Origin: Lentzea aerocolonigenes
Lineage (GTDB): Bacteria; Actinomycetota; Actinomycetes; Mycobacteriales; Pseudonocardiaceae
Reading direction: 5' to 3'
Length of the DNA: 64,000 bases
Assembly: GCF_000974445.1 (NCBI RefSeq)
Contig: NZ_BBOJ01000001.1
Location: 62,001 to 126,000 of the forward strand
The notes below the pieces were generated by a model, which searched no databases, was not told the DNA's origin, and was given only the letters and a program-made list of their open reading frames with translations. Positions 52,598 to 62,357 of this stretch are shown here, in pieces. The first letter of the stretch is position 1. Each line of letters begins with the position of its first letter. Made by a program: the position numbers and the translations under genes.

Positions 52598-52648
52598 GCA
52601 CGCGGGGCCCGTTCGTGCGCTCAGTGCGAACGAAAGCTCCCCGCGTGC
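52598..52648. terminator. Hairpin terminator, sibling of 16247-16297
   Basis: Arms GCACGCGGGGCCCGTTCGT (52598-52616) and 52630-52648 pair at 16 of 19 positions around a 13-base loop. It lies between the convergent GH25 and purL genes. Arm sequence, arm length and loop length match the 16247 hairpin. Confidence 0.8.
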
Positions 52649-52658
52649 ACTTCGAACG

Positions 52659-54920
52659 TCAGTCGAAGAGCGCCGGGAGGGTGCCCTCCCAGGCCTCGCG
52701 GAGCTCGTCGAGCGGCAGCGAACCGAGGTCCTGGATCTCCAGGGCGTTCGACTCCGGGTCGACGACACCGACCTTGCGCCACGGCAGAGCACGCGCGGTG
52801 CACATGTCGGTGAAGCGCTGCTCCTCCGTGCGCGGCACGGCGACCAGCACGCGGCCGGCGGACTCGCTGAACAGCTCGGTGAACAGGTCGCCGTCGAGGA
52901 AGACCCGCGCACCCGTCTCGCCGATCAGGCACGTCTCGACCAGCGCCTGGGCCAGACCGCCCTCGGCGAGGTCGTGCGCGGCGGAGACCATGCCGTCACG
53001 GGAACCCGCGACGAGGACCTCGCCGAGCAGCTTCTCGCGCTGCAGGTCGGCCTTCGGCGGCAGACCGCCGAGGTGGCCGTGGACGACGTGCGCCCACTCC
53101 GACCCGCCGAACTCGGCCTTGGTCTCGCCGAGCAGCAGCAGCGTCTCGCCGGCCTCGGCACCGATCCCGGTGGGGATGCGGCGCCGCACGTCGTCGATCA
53201 CGCCGAGCACGCCCACGACCGGCGTCGGCAGGATCGCCGTGGAGCCGGTCTGGTTGTAGAAGCTGACGTTGCCGCCGGTCACCGGGATGCCGAGCTCGAC
53301 GCAGCCGTCCGCGAGACCCTTCACGGCCTGCTCGAACTGCCACATGACCGCGGGGTCCTCCGGCGAACCGAAGTTGAGGCAGTTCGTGACGGCGACCGGC
53401 GTGGCACCGGTGGCCGCGACGTTGCGGTAGGCCTCAGCCAGCGCGAGCCGTGCACCCTCGTACGGGTCGAGCTTGGTGTAACGGCCGTTGCAGTCCGTCG
53501 AGAGAGCGACACCGCGGTGCGTCTCCTCGTCGATCCGGATCATGCCGGAGTCGCTGGGCTGCGCCAGGACGGTGCCACCGCGCACGTACCGGTCGTACTG
53601 CTGCGTGACCCACCGCTTGGAGGCCAGGTTGGGGCTGGCCGCCTGGGACTTGATCAGCTCCAGCAGCTCGTCCTTCGCCGGCTTGGGCAGGCTGTCGGGC
53701 GTGTTCGCCTGCAGCTCGTCCTGGTCGGCCGGACGCTGGATCGGCCGGTTGTAGACAGGGCCCTCGTGGGCGACGGTCCGCGGCGGCACGTCGACGACGA
53801 CCTCGTCGTGGTACGTGATCACCAGGCGGTCGCCGTCGGTCACCTCACCGATCTCGGTGGCGATGACGTCCCACTTCCGGCAGACCTCCATGAACGCCTC
53901 GACGTTCGCGGGCTCGACGACCGCGCACATGCGTTCCTGGGACTCGCTGGAGAGGATCTCCGCCGGCGTCATGCCCGTCGCCCGCAGCGGAACCCGCTCG
54001 AGCCAGACGTGCATGCCACCGTCACCGGCCGACGCCAGCTCGCTCGTCGCGCAGGACAGGCCCGCGCCGCCGAGGTCCTGGATGCCGACGACGATGCCCT
54101 TCTCGAAGAGCTCCAGGGAGCACTCGATCAGCACCTTCTCGGTGAACGGGTCGCCGACCTGCACGGACGGCAGCTTCTTGCGCTTGCCGGCGCTGTCGTC
54201 GAACGTCTCGCTCGCCAGCACGCTGACGCCACCGATGCCGTCGAGGCCGGTGCGCGCGCCGTAGAGGATGACCTTGTTGCCGGTGCCCGACGCGTGCGCG
54301 AGGTGCAGGTCCTCGACCCGCATCGCACCGACGCACAGGGCGTTGACCAGCGGGTTGCCCTGGTAGGTCTCGTCGAAGACGACCTCGCCGCCGATGTTCG
54401 GCAGACCCAGGCAGTTCCCGTAGCCGCCGACGCCCGCGACGATGCCGGGCAGCACGCGCTTGGTGTCCGGCGCGTCCGGCTTGCCGAAGCGCAGCGGGTC
54501 CATGACCGCGAGCGGCCGCGCACCCATGGCGAGGATGTCGCGCACGATGCCACCGACACCCGTGGCCGCGCCCTGGTAGGGCTCGACGTACGACGGGTGG
54601 TTGTGGCTCTCGGCCTTGAACGTGACCGCCCAGCCGTCACCGATGTCGACGACGCCGGCGTTCTCGCCGATGCCCGCGAGCATCTTCGACCGCATCTCGT
54701 CGGTCGTGGTCTCGCTGAAGTACTTCAGGTGCACCTTGGACGACTTGTAGGAGCAGTGCTCGCTCCACATGACCGAGTACATCGCCAGCTCGGCGTCGGT
54801 CGGACGGCGCCCGAGGATCTCCTTGATGCGCGCGTACTCGTCGTCCTTCAGGCCCAGCTCCTTGTAGGGCTGCTCCTGGTCGGGCGTGCTCTCCGCGTTC
54901 TTCACGGTGTCCACGGTCAT
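52659..54920 (-). CDS. purL: Phosphoribosylformylglycinamidine synthase II PurL
   Basis: A 753-residue small-type PurL, the ATP-dependent synthetase subunit of FGAM synthase (FGAR to FGAM, step four of purine synthesis). Motifs are [16 protein letters not shown] near residue 50, [20 protein letters not shown], and [12 protein letters not shown] in the second half. The ATG at 54920 overlaps the purQ stop (ATGA); the open frame further upstream is noncoding. The GATase and PurS subunits follow the expected three-gene design. Confidence 0.97.
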   Translation of the reverse strand: MTVDTVKNAESTPDQEQPYKELGLKDDEYARIKEILGRRPTDAELAMYSVMWSEHCSYKSSKVHLKYFSETTTDEMRSKMLAGIGENAGVVDIGDGWAVTFKAESHNHPSYVEPYQGAATGVGGIVRDILAMGARPLAVMDPLRFGKPDAPDTKRVLPGIVAGVGGYGNCLGLPNIGGEVVFDETYQGNPLVNALCVGAMRVEDLHLAHASGTGNKVILYGARTGLDGIGGVSVLASETFDDSAGKRKKLPSVQVGDPFTEKVLIECSLELFEKGIVVGIQDLGGAGLSCATSELASAGDGGMHVWLERVPLRATGMTPAEILSSESQERMCAVVEPANVEAFMEVCRKWDVIATEIGEVTDGDRLVITYHDEVVVDVPPRTVAHEGPVYNRPIQRPADQDELQANTPDSLPKPAKDELLELIKSQAASPNLASKRWVTQQYDRYVRGGTVLAQPSDSGMIRIDEETHRGVALSTDCNGRYTKLDPYEGARLALAEAYRNVAATGATPVAVTNCLNFGSPEDPAVMWQFEQAVKGLADGCVELGIPVTGGNVSFYNQTGSTAILPTPVVGVLGVIDDVRRRIPTGIGAEAGETLLLLGETKAEFGGSEWAHVVHGHLGGLPPKADLQREKLLGEVLVAGSRDGMVSAAHDLAEGGLAQALVETCLIGETGARVFLDGDLFTELFSESAGRVLVAVPRTEEQRFTDMCTARALPWRKVGVVDPESNALEIQDLGSLPLDELREAWEGTLPALFD

Positions 54921-55588
54921 GCCTTCACCACCGAGTCGAGCAGGGACAGGAACATCCCGAGGCCGTCGTCCGTCGGGCCGGTGAGCGCGTCGATGGCGTG
55001 CTCGGGGTGCGGCATGAGGCCGACGACGTTGCCCTTGGCGTTGGTGATGCCCGCGATGTTGTTGCGGCTGCCGTTGGGGTTCTCGCCGACGTACCGGAAG
55101 ACGACCCTGCCTTCGCCCTCGAGGGTTTCGAGGGTCTGGGCGTCTGCCTGGTAGCCGCCCTCGCCGGACTTGAGCGGCACGAGGATCTCGGCACCCTGGT
55201 CGTAGCGGGTCGTCCACGCGGTCGAGTTGTTCTCGACCTTCAGCCACTGGTCGCGGCACACGAAGTGCAGCTTGTGGTTGCGGACCAGCGCGCCGGGCAG
55301 CAGGTGCGCCTCGGCGAGGATCTGGAAACCGTTGCAGATGCCGAGGACCGGCATCCCCTTGTTGGCGGCCTCGATCACTTCCTGCATGACCGGCGCGAAC
55401 CGAGCGATGGCACCGCACCGCAGGTAGTCGCCGTACGAGAACCCACCGGGCACGACAACCGCGTCGACACCCTTCAGGTCGTGGTCACCGTGCCACAGCG
55501 GCACGGCCTCCCCGTCGGCGTACCTGACGGCCCGCTGCGCGTCGACGTCGTCGAGGGTGCCGGGGAAGGTGATGACACCGACCCTCAT
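54917..55588 (-). CDS. purQ: Phosphoribosylformylglycinamidine synthase I PurQ (glutaminase subunit)
   Basis: A 223-residue class-I glutamine amidotransferase supplying ammonia to PurL. The nucleophile Cys lies in [14 protein letters not shown] and the His/Glu pair in GLMPHPEHA. The N-terminus [16 protein letters not shown] is typical. It overlaps purS upstream and purL downstream by 4 bp each. Confidence 0.97.
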   Translation of the reverse strand: MRVGVITFPGTLDDVDAQRAVRYADGEAVPLWHGDHDLKGVDAVVVPGGFSYGDYLRCGAIARFAPVMQEVIEAANKGMPVLGICNGFQILAEAHLLPGALVRNHKLHFVCRDQWLKVENNSTAWTTRYDQGAEILVPLKSGEGGYQADAQTLETLEGEGRVVFRYVGENPNGSRNNIAGITNAKGNVVGLMPHPEHAIDALTGPTDDGLGMFLSLLDSVVKA

Positions 55589-55824
55589 GCCTCGACCCTG
55601 CGCACGGTCCAGTCCTCGATCACGGGGTTGGCGAGGAAGGTCTCAGCGATCTTGGCGAGCGTGGCGTCGTCGACGTCGTCGGCGACCTCCAGCTCGAAGT
55701 GCTTGCCCTGGCGGACGGCGGTGATGCCGTCGAAACCGAGGCGCGGCAGCGCGTTCGCCACCGCCTGGCCTTGGGGGTCGAGAATTTCGGGCTTCGGCAT
55801 GACGTCGACGACGACTCGGGCCAC
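55585..55824 (-). CDS. purS: FGAM synthase subunit PurS
   Basis: A 79-residue protein ([20 protein letters not shown], then [11 protein letters not shown]) that bridges PurL and PurQ in the small-type FGAM synthase. It is first in the purSQL operon; the stop overlaps the purQ start. The promoter lies in the 229-bp spacer to its right. Confidence 0.96.
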   Translation of the reverse strand: MARVVVDVMPKPEILDPQGQAVANALPRLGFDGITAVRQGKHFELEVADDVDDATLAKIAETFLANPVIEDWTVRRVEA

Positions 55825-56012
55825 GACAGACTGCTCCCGGGTTTGAGGGGGCTGGCGGTACCCGGAGAGCCTACCTGACCTGGGTGTTCATCAACTCGAC
55901 AGGTGTTCGGCGGCACATCTTCACCGGGTTTCACCATCGGGTGAACGAGCTTGCCCCGGTGGCGCCGTTTGGTAGAGTTGCGCTTGCCGAGGCCCCGTAG
56001 GCCGAGGAAGTG

Positions 56013-56048
56013 AGCACGGTGCCCGTCCGGACGGTCGGCCGCCGTGCT
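56013..56048. terminator. Hairpin next to DUF3800 stop
   Basis: AGCACGG (56013-56019) pairs with CCGTGCT (56042-56048), and the interior holds the perfect palindrome CCGTCCGGACGG (56023-56034). It lies 5 bases beyond the DUF3800 stop. On the plus strand a TAGAGT box 35 bases upstream makes a short transcript ending here possible. Confidence 0.45.
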
Positions 56049-56053
56049 TTGCG

Positions 56054-56644
56054 CTATCTGGACCATTTGTCCACCGCAGTCTCCTTCGCGACCAGCGAGC
56101 GCACACTCCTTGACCAGTCGCCTCCCGCACCGTGGCACCACGCCACCACGTCCGGGATCCAGAGCAACTCGTCCTGCGTGCTCTCCAAGTGCTCATAGGT
56201 GATGTTCGAGTAACTTGGCCGCTTGCCCAGCGTCGTGCGGATCGTCTGGGCGTCGTGGAGATTGCGCTCCTCTCGACTGTCGAGCACCAGCCTCCTCGTG
56301 TTCAGGTCGACGAGATCGTTGATGAGTGCGATGAGGCATTCCTGACGCGCGACTTCCTCTCCGGCGGAGCAGTCGCAGGTGTAGATGTGCACGGCGGCGC
56401 CGATGGTCACCAGCCTGGACACGATCAGCTTGCGCCGGTCGGTCTTCTCCTTCTTGAAGTGAAGTTCTCGCTGGCCCGGGAACAGCAACCGGCGCAGCGC
56501 TTTCCGGGTACGGGCCAAGTCACCGGGATCGACCAGGACAGCGGCCAGCAGGTACGTGTTGTTTCGCCGCGACTCGTCGACGAAGGCGTGCAGACTCACG
56601 AAACGTTCATCGACCGGGGCCGAACGATACCGAAGGAGATCCAT
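56054..56644 (-). CDS. DUF3800-like protein
   Basis: A 196-residue cytoplasmic protein. The N-terminal HAFVDESRRNNTYLLAAVLV carries the Asp-Glu of the RNase-H-like DUF3800 fold, with later LVLDSREERN and the C-terminal QDELLWIPDVVAWCHGAGGDW that matches the usual closing motif. DUF3800 proteins are widespread in accessory regions and lack a settled function; a nuclease role has been proposed. It stands alone between purS and a divergent epimerase gene. Confidence 0.75.
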   Translation of the reverse strand: MDLLRYRSAPVDERFVSLHAFVDESRRNNTYLLAAVLVDPGDLARTRKALRRLLFPGQRELHFKKEKTDRRKLIVSRLVTIGAAVHIYTCDCSAGEEVARQECLIALINDLVDLNTRRLVLDSREERNLHDAQTIRTTLGKRPSYSNITYEHLESTQDELLWIPDVVAWCHGAGGDWSRSVRSLVAKETAVDKWSR

Positions 56645-56714
56645 CCGATCGAGCCGTTACGCCGACAGCGGAGTCCGCTGGTACTTCCACCGGATCGGAC
56701 GGATGCTGGAGATC

Positions 56715-57695
56715 ATGAAGATCCTGGTGCTCGGTGGAACCGTGTTCCTCAGCAAGGCCATCACGGCGGAGGCCGTCCGCCGCGGCCACGACGTCGTGTG
56801 CGCCGCCCGCGGCGCCTCCGGTGGCGTGCCAGAAGGTGCCCGCCTGATCTCGGTCGACAGAAACAAACCCGGTGCGTTCGACCAGCTCGCCGGGGAGCAG
56901 TTCGACGCCGTCGTCGACGTCGCCAAGTACTCGGTGAACTGGGTTCGGGACGCGTTGGAGGCGTTCGGGGCCACCACTCCGCACTGGACGTTCGTGTCCA
57001 GCATCTCCGTCTACGCGGATCACGCGACGGGCAGCGACGAGCTCCTGCCGCCGCTCGAGGACGATCCGGCGCAGGAGTTCACGGCCGAGCGGTACGGCAG
57101 TGTCAAGGTCGCCAGTGAGAACGCCGTCCTCGAAGCCGTCAGGGGGCGCGAGTTCATCGTCAGGGCCGGGCTGATCACCGGGCCGGACGACCCCAGCGAC
57201 AGGTTCGGGTACTGGCCCGCGCGGATGGCGCGGGGTGGCCGGGTGGCCGTGCCGGACAGTCCTGACCTCGGGTTCCAGCACATCGACGCGCGGGATCTGG
57301 CGCAGTGGATCGTGTTCGCGACCGAGGAGCGGATCACCGGCACGTACGACTCGACCGGGCCGGTCATGCCGTTCCAGATGGCCATCGGGGAGATCGCCGG
57401 GGCCACCGCGCCGCCCGGCACGCAGCTGGTTCCCGTGCCCGAGAGCGTGCTGAAGGAGCTGGAGATCAACCCGTGGGCCGGGCCGCGGTCGCTGCCGCTG
57501 TGGCTGCCGCAGGAGTGGGCCAAGATGGTCGGCCGCGACGTCAGCAACGCGCTGGCGAACGGGTTGCGCGTGAGGCCGCTGGCCGAGACCGCGCTCGACT
57601 CGTTGGAGTACGAGCGCGGCCTCGGGCTGGACCGGCCCCGCAAGGCCGGCCTCACCGAAGCGGAAGAGCAGGAAATCCTTACAGCAGTGAGCTGA
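56715..57695 (+). CDS. NAD-dependent epimerase/dehydratase family protein
   Basis: A 326-residue extended short-chain dehydrogenase. It starts MKILVLGGTVFLSKAI, an atypical Rossmann loop, with VSSISVYADHATGS and the Tyr-Gly-Ser-Val-Lys of ERYGSVKVASE as the YxxxK catalytic pair. This branch has no firm substrate and may be a reductase. The ATG at 56703 is an alternative start four codons earlier. The 3' end overlaps the convergent protease gene by 17 bp. Confidence 0.85.
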   Translation: MKILVLGGTVFLSKAITAEAVRRGHDVVCAARGASGGVPEGARLISVDRNKPGAFDQLAGEQFDAVVDVAKYSVNWVRDALEAFGATTPHWTFVSSISVYADHATGSDELLPPLEDDPAQEFTAERYGSVKVASENAVLEAVRGREFIVRAGLITGPDDPSDRFGYWPARMARGGRVAVPDSPDLGFQHIDARDLAQWIVFATEERITGTYDSTGPVMPFQMAIGEIAGATAPPGTQLVPVPESVLKELEINPWAGPRSLPLWLPQEWAKMVGRDVSNALANGLRVRPLAETALDSLEYERGLGLDRPRKAGLTEAEEQEILTAVS

Positions 57696-58815
57696 TCTGC
57701 GCGGCGACGAGGTCGATGCGCACGCCCTGGTTCGGGCAGCCGCCGAAGTGGTGGAGCCCGATCACCTTGTGCGTGCGCCTCGACAGCACCGGCGAACCGG
57801 ACGAGCCGCCCTCGGTGTCGCACATGTAGCTGATGTCGGACTGCGACACGTTGCCGTTCACGCGCACCGCGCGCACGACGCAGTAGCCGCCGCCGTTGTT
57901 GTTGTCGCGCAACGACAACTTCTTCAGCTTCCCGGCCGGGTGGCCGACGATGTACATCTCTTCACCCACGGCCGGAACGCGCGCGTCCAGCTCGAGGTAG
58001 CCGAACGAGCTGATGGCCGCGAAGTTCTGCACGCTGAAGAGGGTGTAGTCGAGCCCGGCGTCCGTCTTCAGCACCTGGTCCACGAGCACCTTCGTGACGG
58101 CGGCCGAAGCCGTGCCGCCGCAGGTCGGGCACTGGTAGTTGAACCAGACCTCGATACCGGTCCTGCTCGTGAAGCAGTGGTTGTTGGTGAGCATGCGGTT
58201 GTTGGGGCCGACCCGCCACGCGGTGCACAGCGAACTGCCGTTGCGCAGCAGCTTCGCCACGGACGCGGTCTTGCCCCACTCGGTCGGGTTGCTGGACTGG
58301 TAGCAGACCGCGTCCTTGTAGTCGTTCGTGCCGCAGATGCTCTGCACGGAGGGCTGCGAGGACATCTCGGCTTCGGTGTAGCCGCGCGTGATCTTGTCGA
58401 TCCGCACGCGCGACAGCGGGTTCTTCAGCGACACGACGGCCGTCGAGCCGGTGATCGACATGGCCCAGAAGCCGGTCGCGTCGGGAGTGGCGGTGAGGGA
58501 GGACTTCAGATCCCTCGTGTACGTGTACTTCTCGGTGCCGTCAGGGTTCGACACCGTGAGCACGTCGCCGGGCAGAATCCGCAGATCCGTGAAATGGATC
58601 TTGACGTAACCGGATCCCGGACGTTCGATCGTGGTGGAACGGTTGGTGCCACCCACTCGGACCGAGAGCGTTTCCTCGGTGCCGATTTCCTGCGACTGTG
58701 ACGCTTCTTGGGGCGACACAGCCTGCGCAGGGGTAGAGGTGGTGGTAGCAGGGACAAAGGACGTCATCGGCAGGGCGAGCGCCAGTGCCGTGAGGAGTTG
58801 CAGGGTTTTCCTCAT
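57679..58815 (-). CDS. Secreted trypsin-like serine protease
   Basis: A 378-residue exported protease with signal MRKTLQLLTALALALPMTSF. A beta-rich prodomain of about 130 residues precedes the chymotrypsin fold. The triad is readable as His213 in LTNNHCFTS, Asp256 in GLDYTLFSV and Ser339 in GGSSGSPVLS. The MYIVGHPAGKLKK segment and several Cys pairs resemble lysyl-endopeptidase-type enzymes, but specificity is not certain. Confidence 0.9.
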   Translation of the reverse strand: MRKTLQLLTALALALPMTSFVPATTTSTPAQAVSPQEASQSQEIGTEETLSVRVGGTNRSTTIERPGSGYVKIHFTDLRILPGDVLTVSNPDGTEKYTYTRDLKSSLTATPDATGFWAMSITGSTAVVSLKNPLSRVRIDKITRGYTEAEMSSQPSVQSICGTNDYKDAVCYQSSNPTEWGKTASVAKLLRNGSSLCTAWRVGPNNRMLTNNHCFTSRTGIEVWFNYQCPTCGGTASAAVTKVLVDQVLKTDAGLDYTLFSVQNFAAISSFGYLELDARVPAVGEEMYIVGHPAGKLKKLSLRDNNNGGGYCVVRAVRVNGNVSQSDISYMCDTEGGSSGSPVLSRRTHKVIGLHHFGGCPNQGVRIDLVAAQISSLL

Positions 58816-58881
58816 GCCCTTTGATACTTCCGACGTCCCCTGACCGTGTCAGCCCGCCAGAAGTCGGTAATGGAGGAATCC

Positions 58882-59505
58882 ATGCGAGTTGTCCACTTCG
58901 GTCATGCCTGCGTGCTTCTCGACACCGGGACGACGCGCATCCTGATCGATCCCGGCACGTTCTCCAGCGGGTTCGAGGACGTGGAGAACCTGGACGCCGT
59001 GCTCATCACGCACCAGCACTACGACCATCTGGACGTCGAGCGGCTGCCCGCGCTGCTGAAGGCCAACCCCGGAGCGCAGCTGATCGTGGACGAGGGGTCG
59101 GCGCCCAGCGTCGAGAACCCGACAGTCGCCCAGCCGGGTGACGTCATCAAGGTCGGCGACACGACGGTCAAGGTCGTGGGCGGCAGGCACGCGATGATCC
59201 ACGAGGACATCCCGATCGTGCCGAACACCGCCTACGTGGTCGGCGACGGCGCGTTCTACCACCCCGGCGACTCGCTGTTCGTGCCGGACGAGGACATCGA
59301 CGTTCTCGGACTGCCCACGGGCGCGCCGTGGCTGCGGCTCGGCGAGGCGGTCGACTTCATGCGCGCGATCAAGCCGCGCGTGGCCGTGCCGATCCACGAG
59401 AAGCTGCTGTCGATGCCGGAGAACGCCTACCGGATCTTCGACATGCTCAAGCCGGAAGGCACCCAGGTCAGGCCGCTGACTCCTGCCGAGGAGACGGAAG
59501 TCTGA
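58882..59505 (+). CDS. MBL-fold metallo-hydrolase (UlaG-like)
   Basis: A 207-residue metallo-beta-lactamase-fold protein. It starts MRVVHFGHACVLLD, with the metal motif ITHQHYDHLD and later His in HPGDSLF and PIHEKLL. This small UlaG/YcbK-like class hydrolyses lactones or phosphodiesters; the substrate here is unknown. The ATG at 58882 is chosen because GGAGG lies six bases upstream. The 3' end overlaps the convergent gene by 38 bp. Confidence 0.88.
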   Translation: MRVVHFGHACVLLDTGTTRILIDPGTFSSGFEDVENLDAVLITHQHYDHLDVERLPALLKANPGAQLIVDEGSAPSVENPTVAQPGDVIKVGDTTVKVVGGRHAMIHEDIPIVPNTAYVVGDGAFYHPGDSLFVPDEDIDVLGLPTGAPWLRLGEAVDFMRAIKPRVAVPIHEKLLSMPENAYRIFDMLKPEGTQVRPLTPAEETEV

Positions 59506-60118
59506 CGTAGGTCGTCGGTGCGGCGCCGTGGGCGAGCGCGACGTCCACGGCGTCGAGCACGGCCTGCCGCGCACCAGGCCGGTGCAGGTCGCGCGCGTCC
59601 ACGGTGATCCGGGTCAGGCCGCCGCGGCGCGCGGACCGTGCCGCGGCGTAGACCAGCGCCAACGACCGCAGCTCACCGAAGCTGCTGCGCTCGGTCAGCG
59701 CGTGGAGCCGGCCGAGCGTCGCGAGTCCGCTGCCCACCTCGCGAACGGCGTGGGCGTCGGCGCAGCGGCTGAACCGGTGCTTGGCCAGCGCGATCAACGT
59801 CCCGGGCGACGCCACGCACCGCCGAGGAGCGAACGTGTCGGCGTTGAGCCCGATGGCTTCCATCTGGACGCGCGCACCGGTGAGCAGCAGCCCCGCCTCG
59901 TAGGCGGGCAACCGCCGTTGGCCGAGACCGTGCAGCACGACGGCGTCGCCGAGCGAGGCGCGCTGCCGCACCCATTCCTGCGCCCTGCCGAGCTCGCGAG
60001 GGGTCACGAGCAGCGACAACGGCACCTGCCGCGGATCAAGGGCCGCGGCGAGTTCAGCGCATCGGTCGAGTGTCTGCGGACCGATGCCGGACAGTGAGAC
60101 CACGAGCTGTGAGTGCAC
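59468..60118 (-). CDS. DUF2334/polysaccharide deacetylase-like protein
   Basis: A 216-residue protein from a GTG. The pattern LVVSLSGIGPQTLDRCAELA followed by VPLSLLVTPR, DAVVLHGLGQ and RRGGLTRITVDARDL resembles the (beta/alpha) barrel of NodB-related DUF2334 proteins, with a strand-1 Ser where the catalytic Asp is usual. Metal-binding His residues are reduced to one visible His. It may have lost deacetylase activity. It lies 50 bp after purC on the same strand. Confidence 0.65.
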   Translation of the reverse strand: MHSQLVVSLSGIGPQTLDRCAELAAALDPRQVPLSLLVTPRELGRAQEWVRQRASLGDAVVLHGLGQRRLPAYEAGLLLTGARVQMEAIGLNADTFAPRRCVASPGTLIALAKHRFSRCADAHAVREVGSGLATLGRLHALTERSSFGELRSLALVYAAARSARRGGLTRITVDARDLHRPGARQAVLDAVDVALAHGAAPTTYVRLPSPRQESAA

Positions 60119-60168
60119 GTACTGAGTGCGCCACGCCGTGGTGACATCCGCGTGAAACCAGCACTAAC

Positions 60169-61044
60169 TCACGCGAGCCAAACGGCGAAAGACCGGCCGG
60201 TCAGCCTCTCGTACGCGTCGACGTACCGCGCACGGGTGGCCTCGACGACCTCGGCGGGCAACGGAGGCGGCGGAACATCGCTCTTGCGGTCCCAGCCCGA
60301 CTCGGCGGAGGTCAGCCAGTCGCGCACGAACTGCTTGTCGAACGACGGCTGCACGCGTCCGGGCTCGTAGCCCTCGGCCGGCCAGTACCGCGACGAGTCC
60401 GGCGTGAACACCTCGTCGGCCAGCACGAGCTCGCCGCCCTTGGAGAGCCCGAACTCGAACTTCGTGTCCGCCAGGATGAGGCCACGCGTCAACGCGTACG
60501 CGCGCGCCTCGCTGTACAGCTCGATCGTGCGGTCACGCAGCTTCGACGCCAGCTCGACGCCGTGCTTGGCCGCGATGACGTCGAACGACACGTTCTCGTC
60601 GTGCGCCCCGATCTCGGCCTTCGACGCGGGCGTGAAGATCGGCGGGTTCAGCTCGGACGCCTCGACCAGACCGGCGGGCAGTTCGATCCCGCACACCGCG
60701 CCTGTCGCCTGGTAGTCGGCCATGCCCGAGCCCGTGAGGTACCCGCGCGCCACGCACTCGACGTCGACCATGTCGAGCTTGCGCACCAGCAGCGCCCGGC
60801 CGCGGACCTCGGCGGGGATGCGCGGGTCGTCGTACGCGACCAGGTGGTTCGGGGTGAGCCGCTCGAACCAGAACACGCTCATCGCGGTGAGCACGCGGCC
60901 CTTGTCCGGGATCTCGCTGCTCAGGATGTGGTCGTACGCCGAGATGCGGTCGGACGCGACGAACAGCAGCAACTCGTCGTCGACGTCGTACAGATCGCGA
61001 ACCTTGCCACGGGCGACGTGCTGGTAGTCAGCGAGCGTAGGCAC
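60169..61044 (-). CDS. purC: SAICAR synthase PurC
   Basis: A 291-residue enzyme joining CAIR and aspartate (step eight of purine synthesis, ATP-dependent). Motifs are [15 protein letters not shown] at the start, [13 protein letters not shown], and [10 protein letters not shown] followed by [11 protein letters not shown] in the C-terminal half. The GTG at 61044 gives the normal N-terminus; an open frame to 61086 adds a basic segment that is unlikely to be real. Confidence 0.96.
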   Translation of the reverse strand: MPTLADYQHVARGKVRDLYDVDDELLLFVASDRISAYDHILSSEIPDKGRVLTAMSVFWFERLTPNHLVAYDDPRIPAEVRGRALLVRKLDMVDVECVARGYLTGSGMADYQATGAVCGIELPAGLVEASELNPPIFTPASKAEIGAHDENVSFDVIAAKHGVELASKLRDRTIELYSEARAYALTRGLILADTKFEFGLSKGGELVLADEVFTPDSSRYWPAEGYEPGRVQPSFDKQFVRDWLTSAESGWDRKSDVPPPPLPAEVVEATRARYVDAYERLTGRSFAVWLA

Positions 61045-61134
61045 GCTGGTCAGCCTACGTGCACGCGCACCGCGAAACCGATGCACACCCCTTCACCCCT
61101 ACAGATCAAGCCCTCAGACCCTTAAGGTGCACCC

Positions 61135-61566
61135 GTGTTCACCCGAAAGGCGTTGTGGATCCCTGCTCTGGCCGGCGCGGCCCTGCTCATCGTGCTGGGC
61201 ATCGCGGGGTGGAGCGGCGACTCCACGCCTGTTTCGTCCCCCTCGTCGGACAAGCAGAACACGAGCACGACCCAGTCGGTGAGCATCGTCCCGACGCCTG
61301 ACGTCGCCGACATCACGGTGAAGACCACGTCCTCGACGGCGACCACCACCACGACGACGACCACGCAGCCGAAGCCACCGCCCGTGCAGGCACCGCCGCC
61401 CGCGCGGCCCACGACGACGACTCAACCCCCGCAGCAGGGCCTGTTCGTCAACGAAGGCGCGCGGTGCAACCCCGAGGGCGCGCAGGGCATCGGGTTCCTC
61501 GGCGAGCCGCTGGTCTGCCGCAAGGATTCGCAGCGGGGCGACCGTCTGCGCTGGCAGAGGGCCTAG
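61135..61566 (+). CDS. Membrane-anchored Thr/Pro-rich protein
   Basis: A 143-residue protein from a GTG with AAGGTG upstream. One membrane helix (about 8-26, IPALAGAALLIVLGIAGW) is followed by a Ser/Thr/Pro-rich linker with a run of Thr residues and PPPVQAPPPARPTTTTQPP. A small C-terminal domain has two Cys residues (EGARCNPEGA and EPLVCRKDS) that can form a disulfide. It is probably an extracytoplasmic, possibly glycosylated, cell-surface protein. Function unknown. Its end overlaps the MOSC gene by 4 bp. Confidence 0.75.
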   Translation: MFTRKALWIPALAGAALLIVLGIAGWSGDSTPVSSPSSDKQNTSTTQSVSIVPTPDVADITVKTTSSTATTTTTTTTQPKPPPVQAPPPARPTTTTQPPQQGLFVNEGARCNPEGAQGIGFLGEPLVCRKDSQRGDRLRWQRA

Positions 61567-62357
61567 CGACGCCACTCCAGCACGTCGATCTTATCGCCGA
61601 CCGCGATCGTGCCGGTGCGCACGACCTGGGCCTTCATCCCGAACGTCACCCCGCCGTCGGGGTCGCGCCGGTAGGTGGCGAGCGACCGGATCGGCTCGGG
61701 GCCGGACTTCACGCCCGTCTCCTGGTCGACCATCGGCACCGCGCACCGCACGCAGTCCTTGGCGTAGGCCAGTTCCACGTCACCGATCACCGCGCGCCGC
61801 ACCGCGTCCTCCGCGTGCGGCTCCGGCGAGCCGGACACGACCACGTTGGGGCGGAACCGGTTCATCGGCACGGGCTCGCCGCCGCGATCCAGGATGCGTT
61901 CGTTCAGACCGTCCAACGAGGACCGAGAGATCAGCAGCAGCGCGTTGCCGTCGGCGTACCCCACCAGGCCCGACGTCTCCCCGGTCGTCTCGCGACGCAG
62001 GTCCGGAGGCGTCCGCACGAGCCGAACCGACTTCTTCACCGCGTCGGAGAAGTACTCGGCGGCGGCGTCTCCCTGGTCGATCCCGAGGCCGTTCCACGTG
62101 TGGACGACGACCGGAATCCGCGGCCCGTCGAGCACGACGGGGAACGACTCCCCGCCCGCGACCAGCGAGGAGTCCACGAGCGACGGACGCAGCGCGGCCA
62201 TCGCCGGCACCTTGCGCTGCGACAGGAACACGCCCTCGTCGTCGACCAGCATCATCATCCGGTCGTTCCGCAACCCCGTGAGGTCGACGGCCGACGACGT
62301 GACGGAGAACCCTCCACAGCCCTTGATCGGGTAGACGATCAGGTCGGCAACGATCAC
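61563..62357 (-). CDS. MOSC domain-containing protein
   Basis: A 264-residue protein with the N-terminal MOSC_N beta-barrel (LIVYPIKGCGGFSVTSSAVD, then GLRNDRMMMLVDD) and a C-terminal MOSC domain. The conserved Cys in AYAKDCVRCAVP, which holds the molybdenum cofactor in the mARC/YcbX class, is present, as is NRFRPNVVVSG. Such proteins reduce N-hydroxylated compounds or carry sulfur. The GTG start overlaps the purB stop (GTGA). Confidence 0.9.
   Translation of the reverse strand: MIVADLIVYPIKGCGGFSVTSSAVDLTGLRNDRMMMLVDDEGVFLSQRKVPAMAALRPSLVDSSLVAGGESFPVVLDGPRIPVVVHTWNGLGIDQGDAAAEYFSDAVKKSVRLVRTPPDLRRETTGETSGLVGYADGNALLLISRSSLDGLNERILDRGGEPVPMNRFRPNVVVSGSPEPHAEDAVRRAVIGDVELAYAKDCVRCAVPMVDQETGVKSGPEPIRSLATYRRDPDGGVTFGMKAQVVRTGTIAVGDKIDVLEWRR

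Noticed and set aside
52659..55418. Upstream extension of purL through purQ
   Set aside because: The PurL N-terminus and ATGA overlap fix the start at 54920; the extension has no similarity to anything and covers purQ in another frame.
61333..61440. ACC/ACG-rich run as a possible microsatellite or phase-variable tract
   Set aside because: It is an in-frame Thr/Pro stalk with mixed codons (ACC, ACG, ACT), not a uniform repeat prone to slippage.
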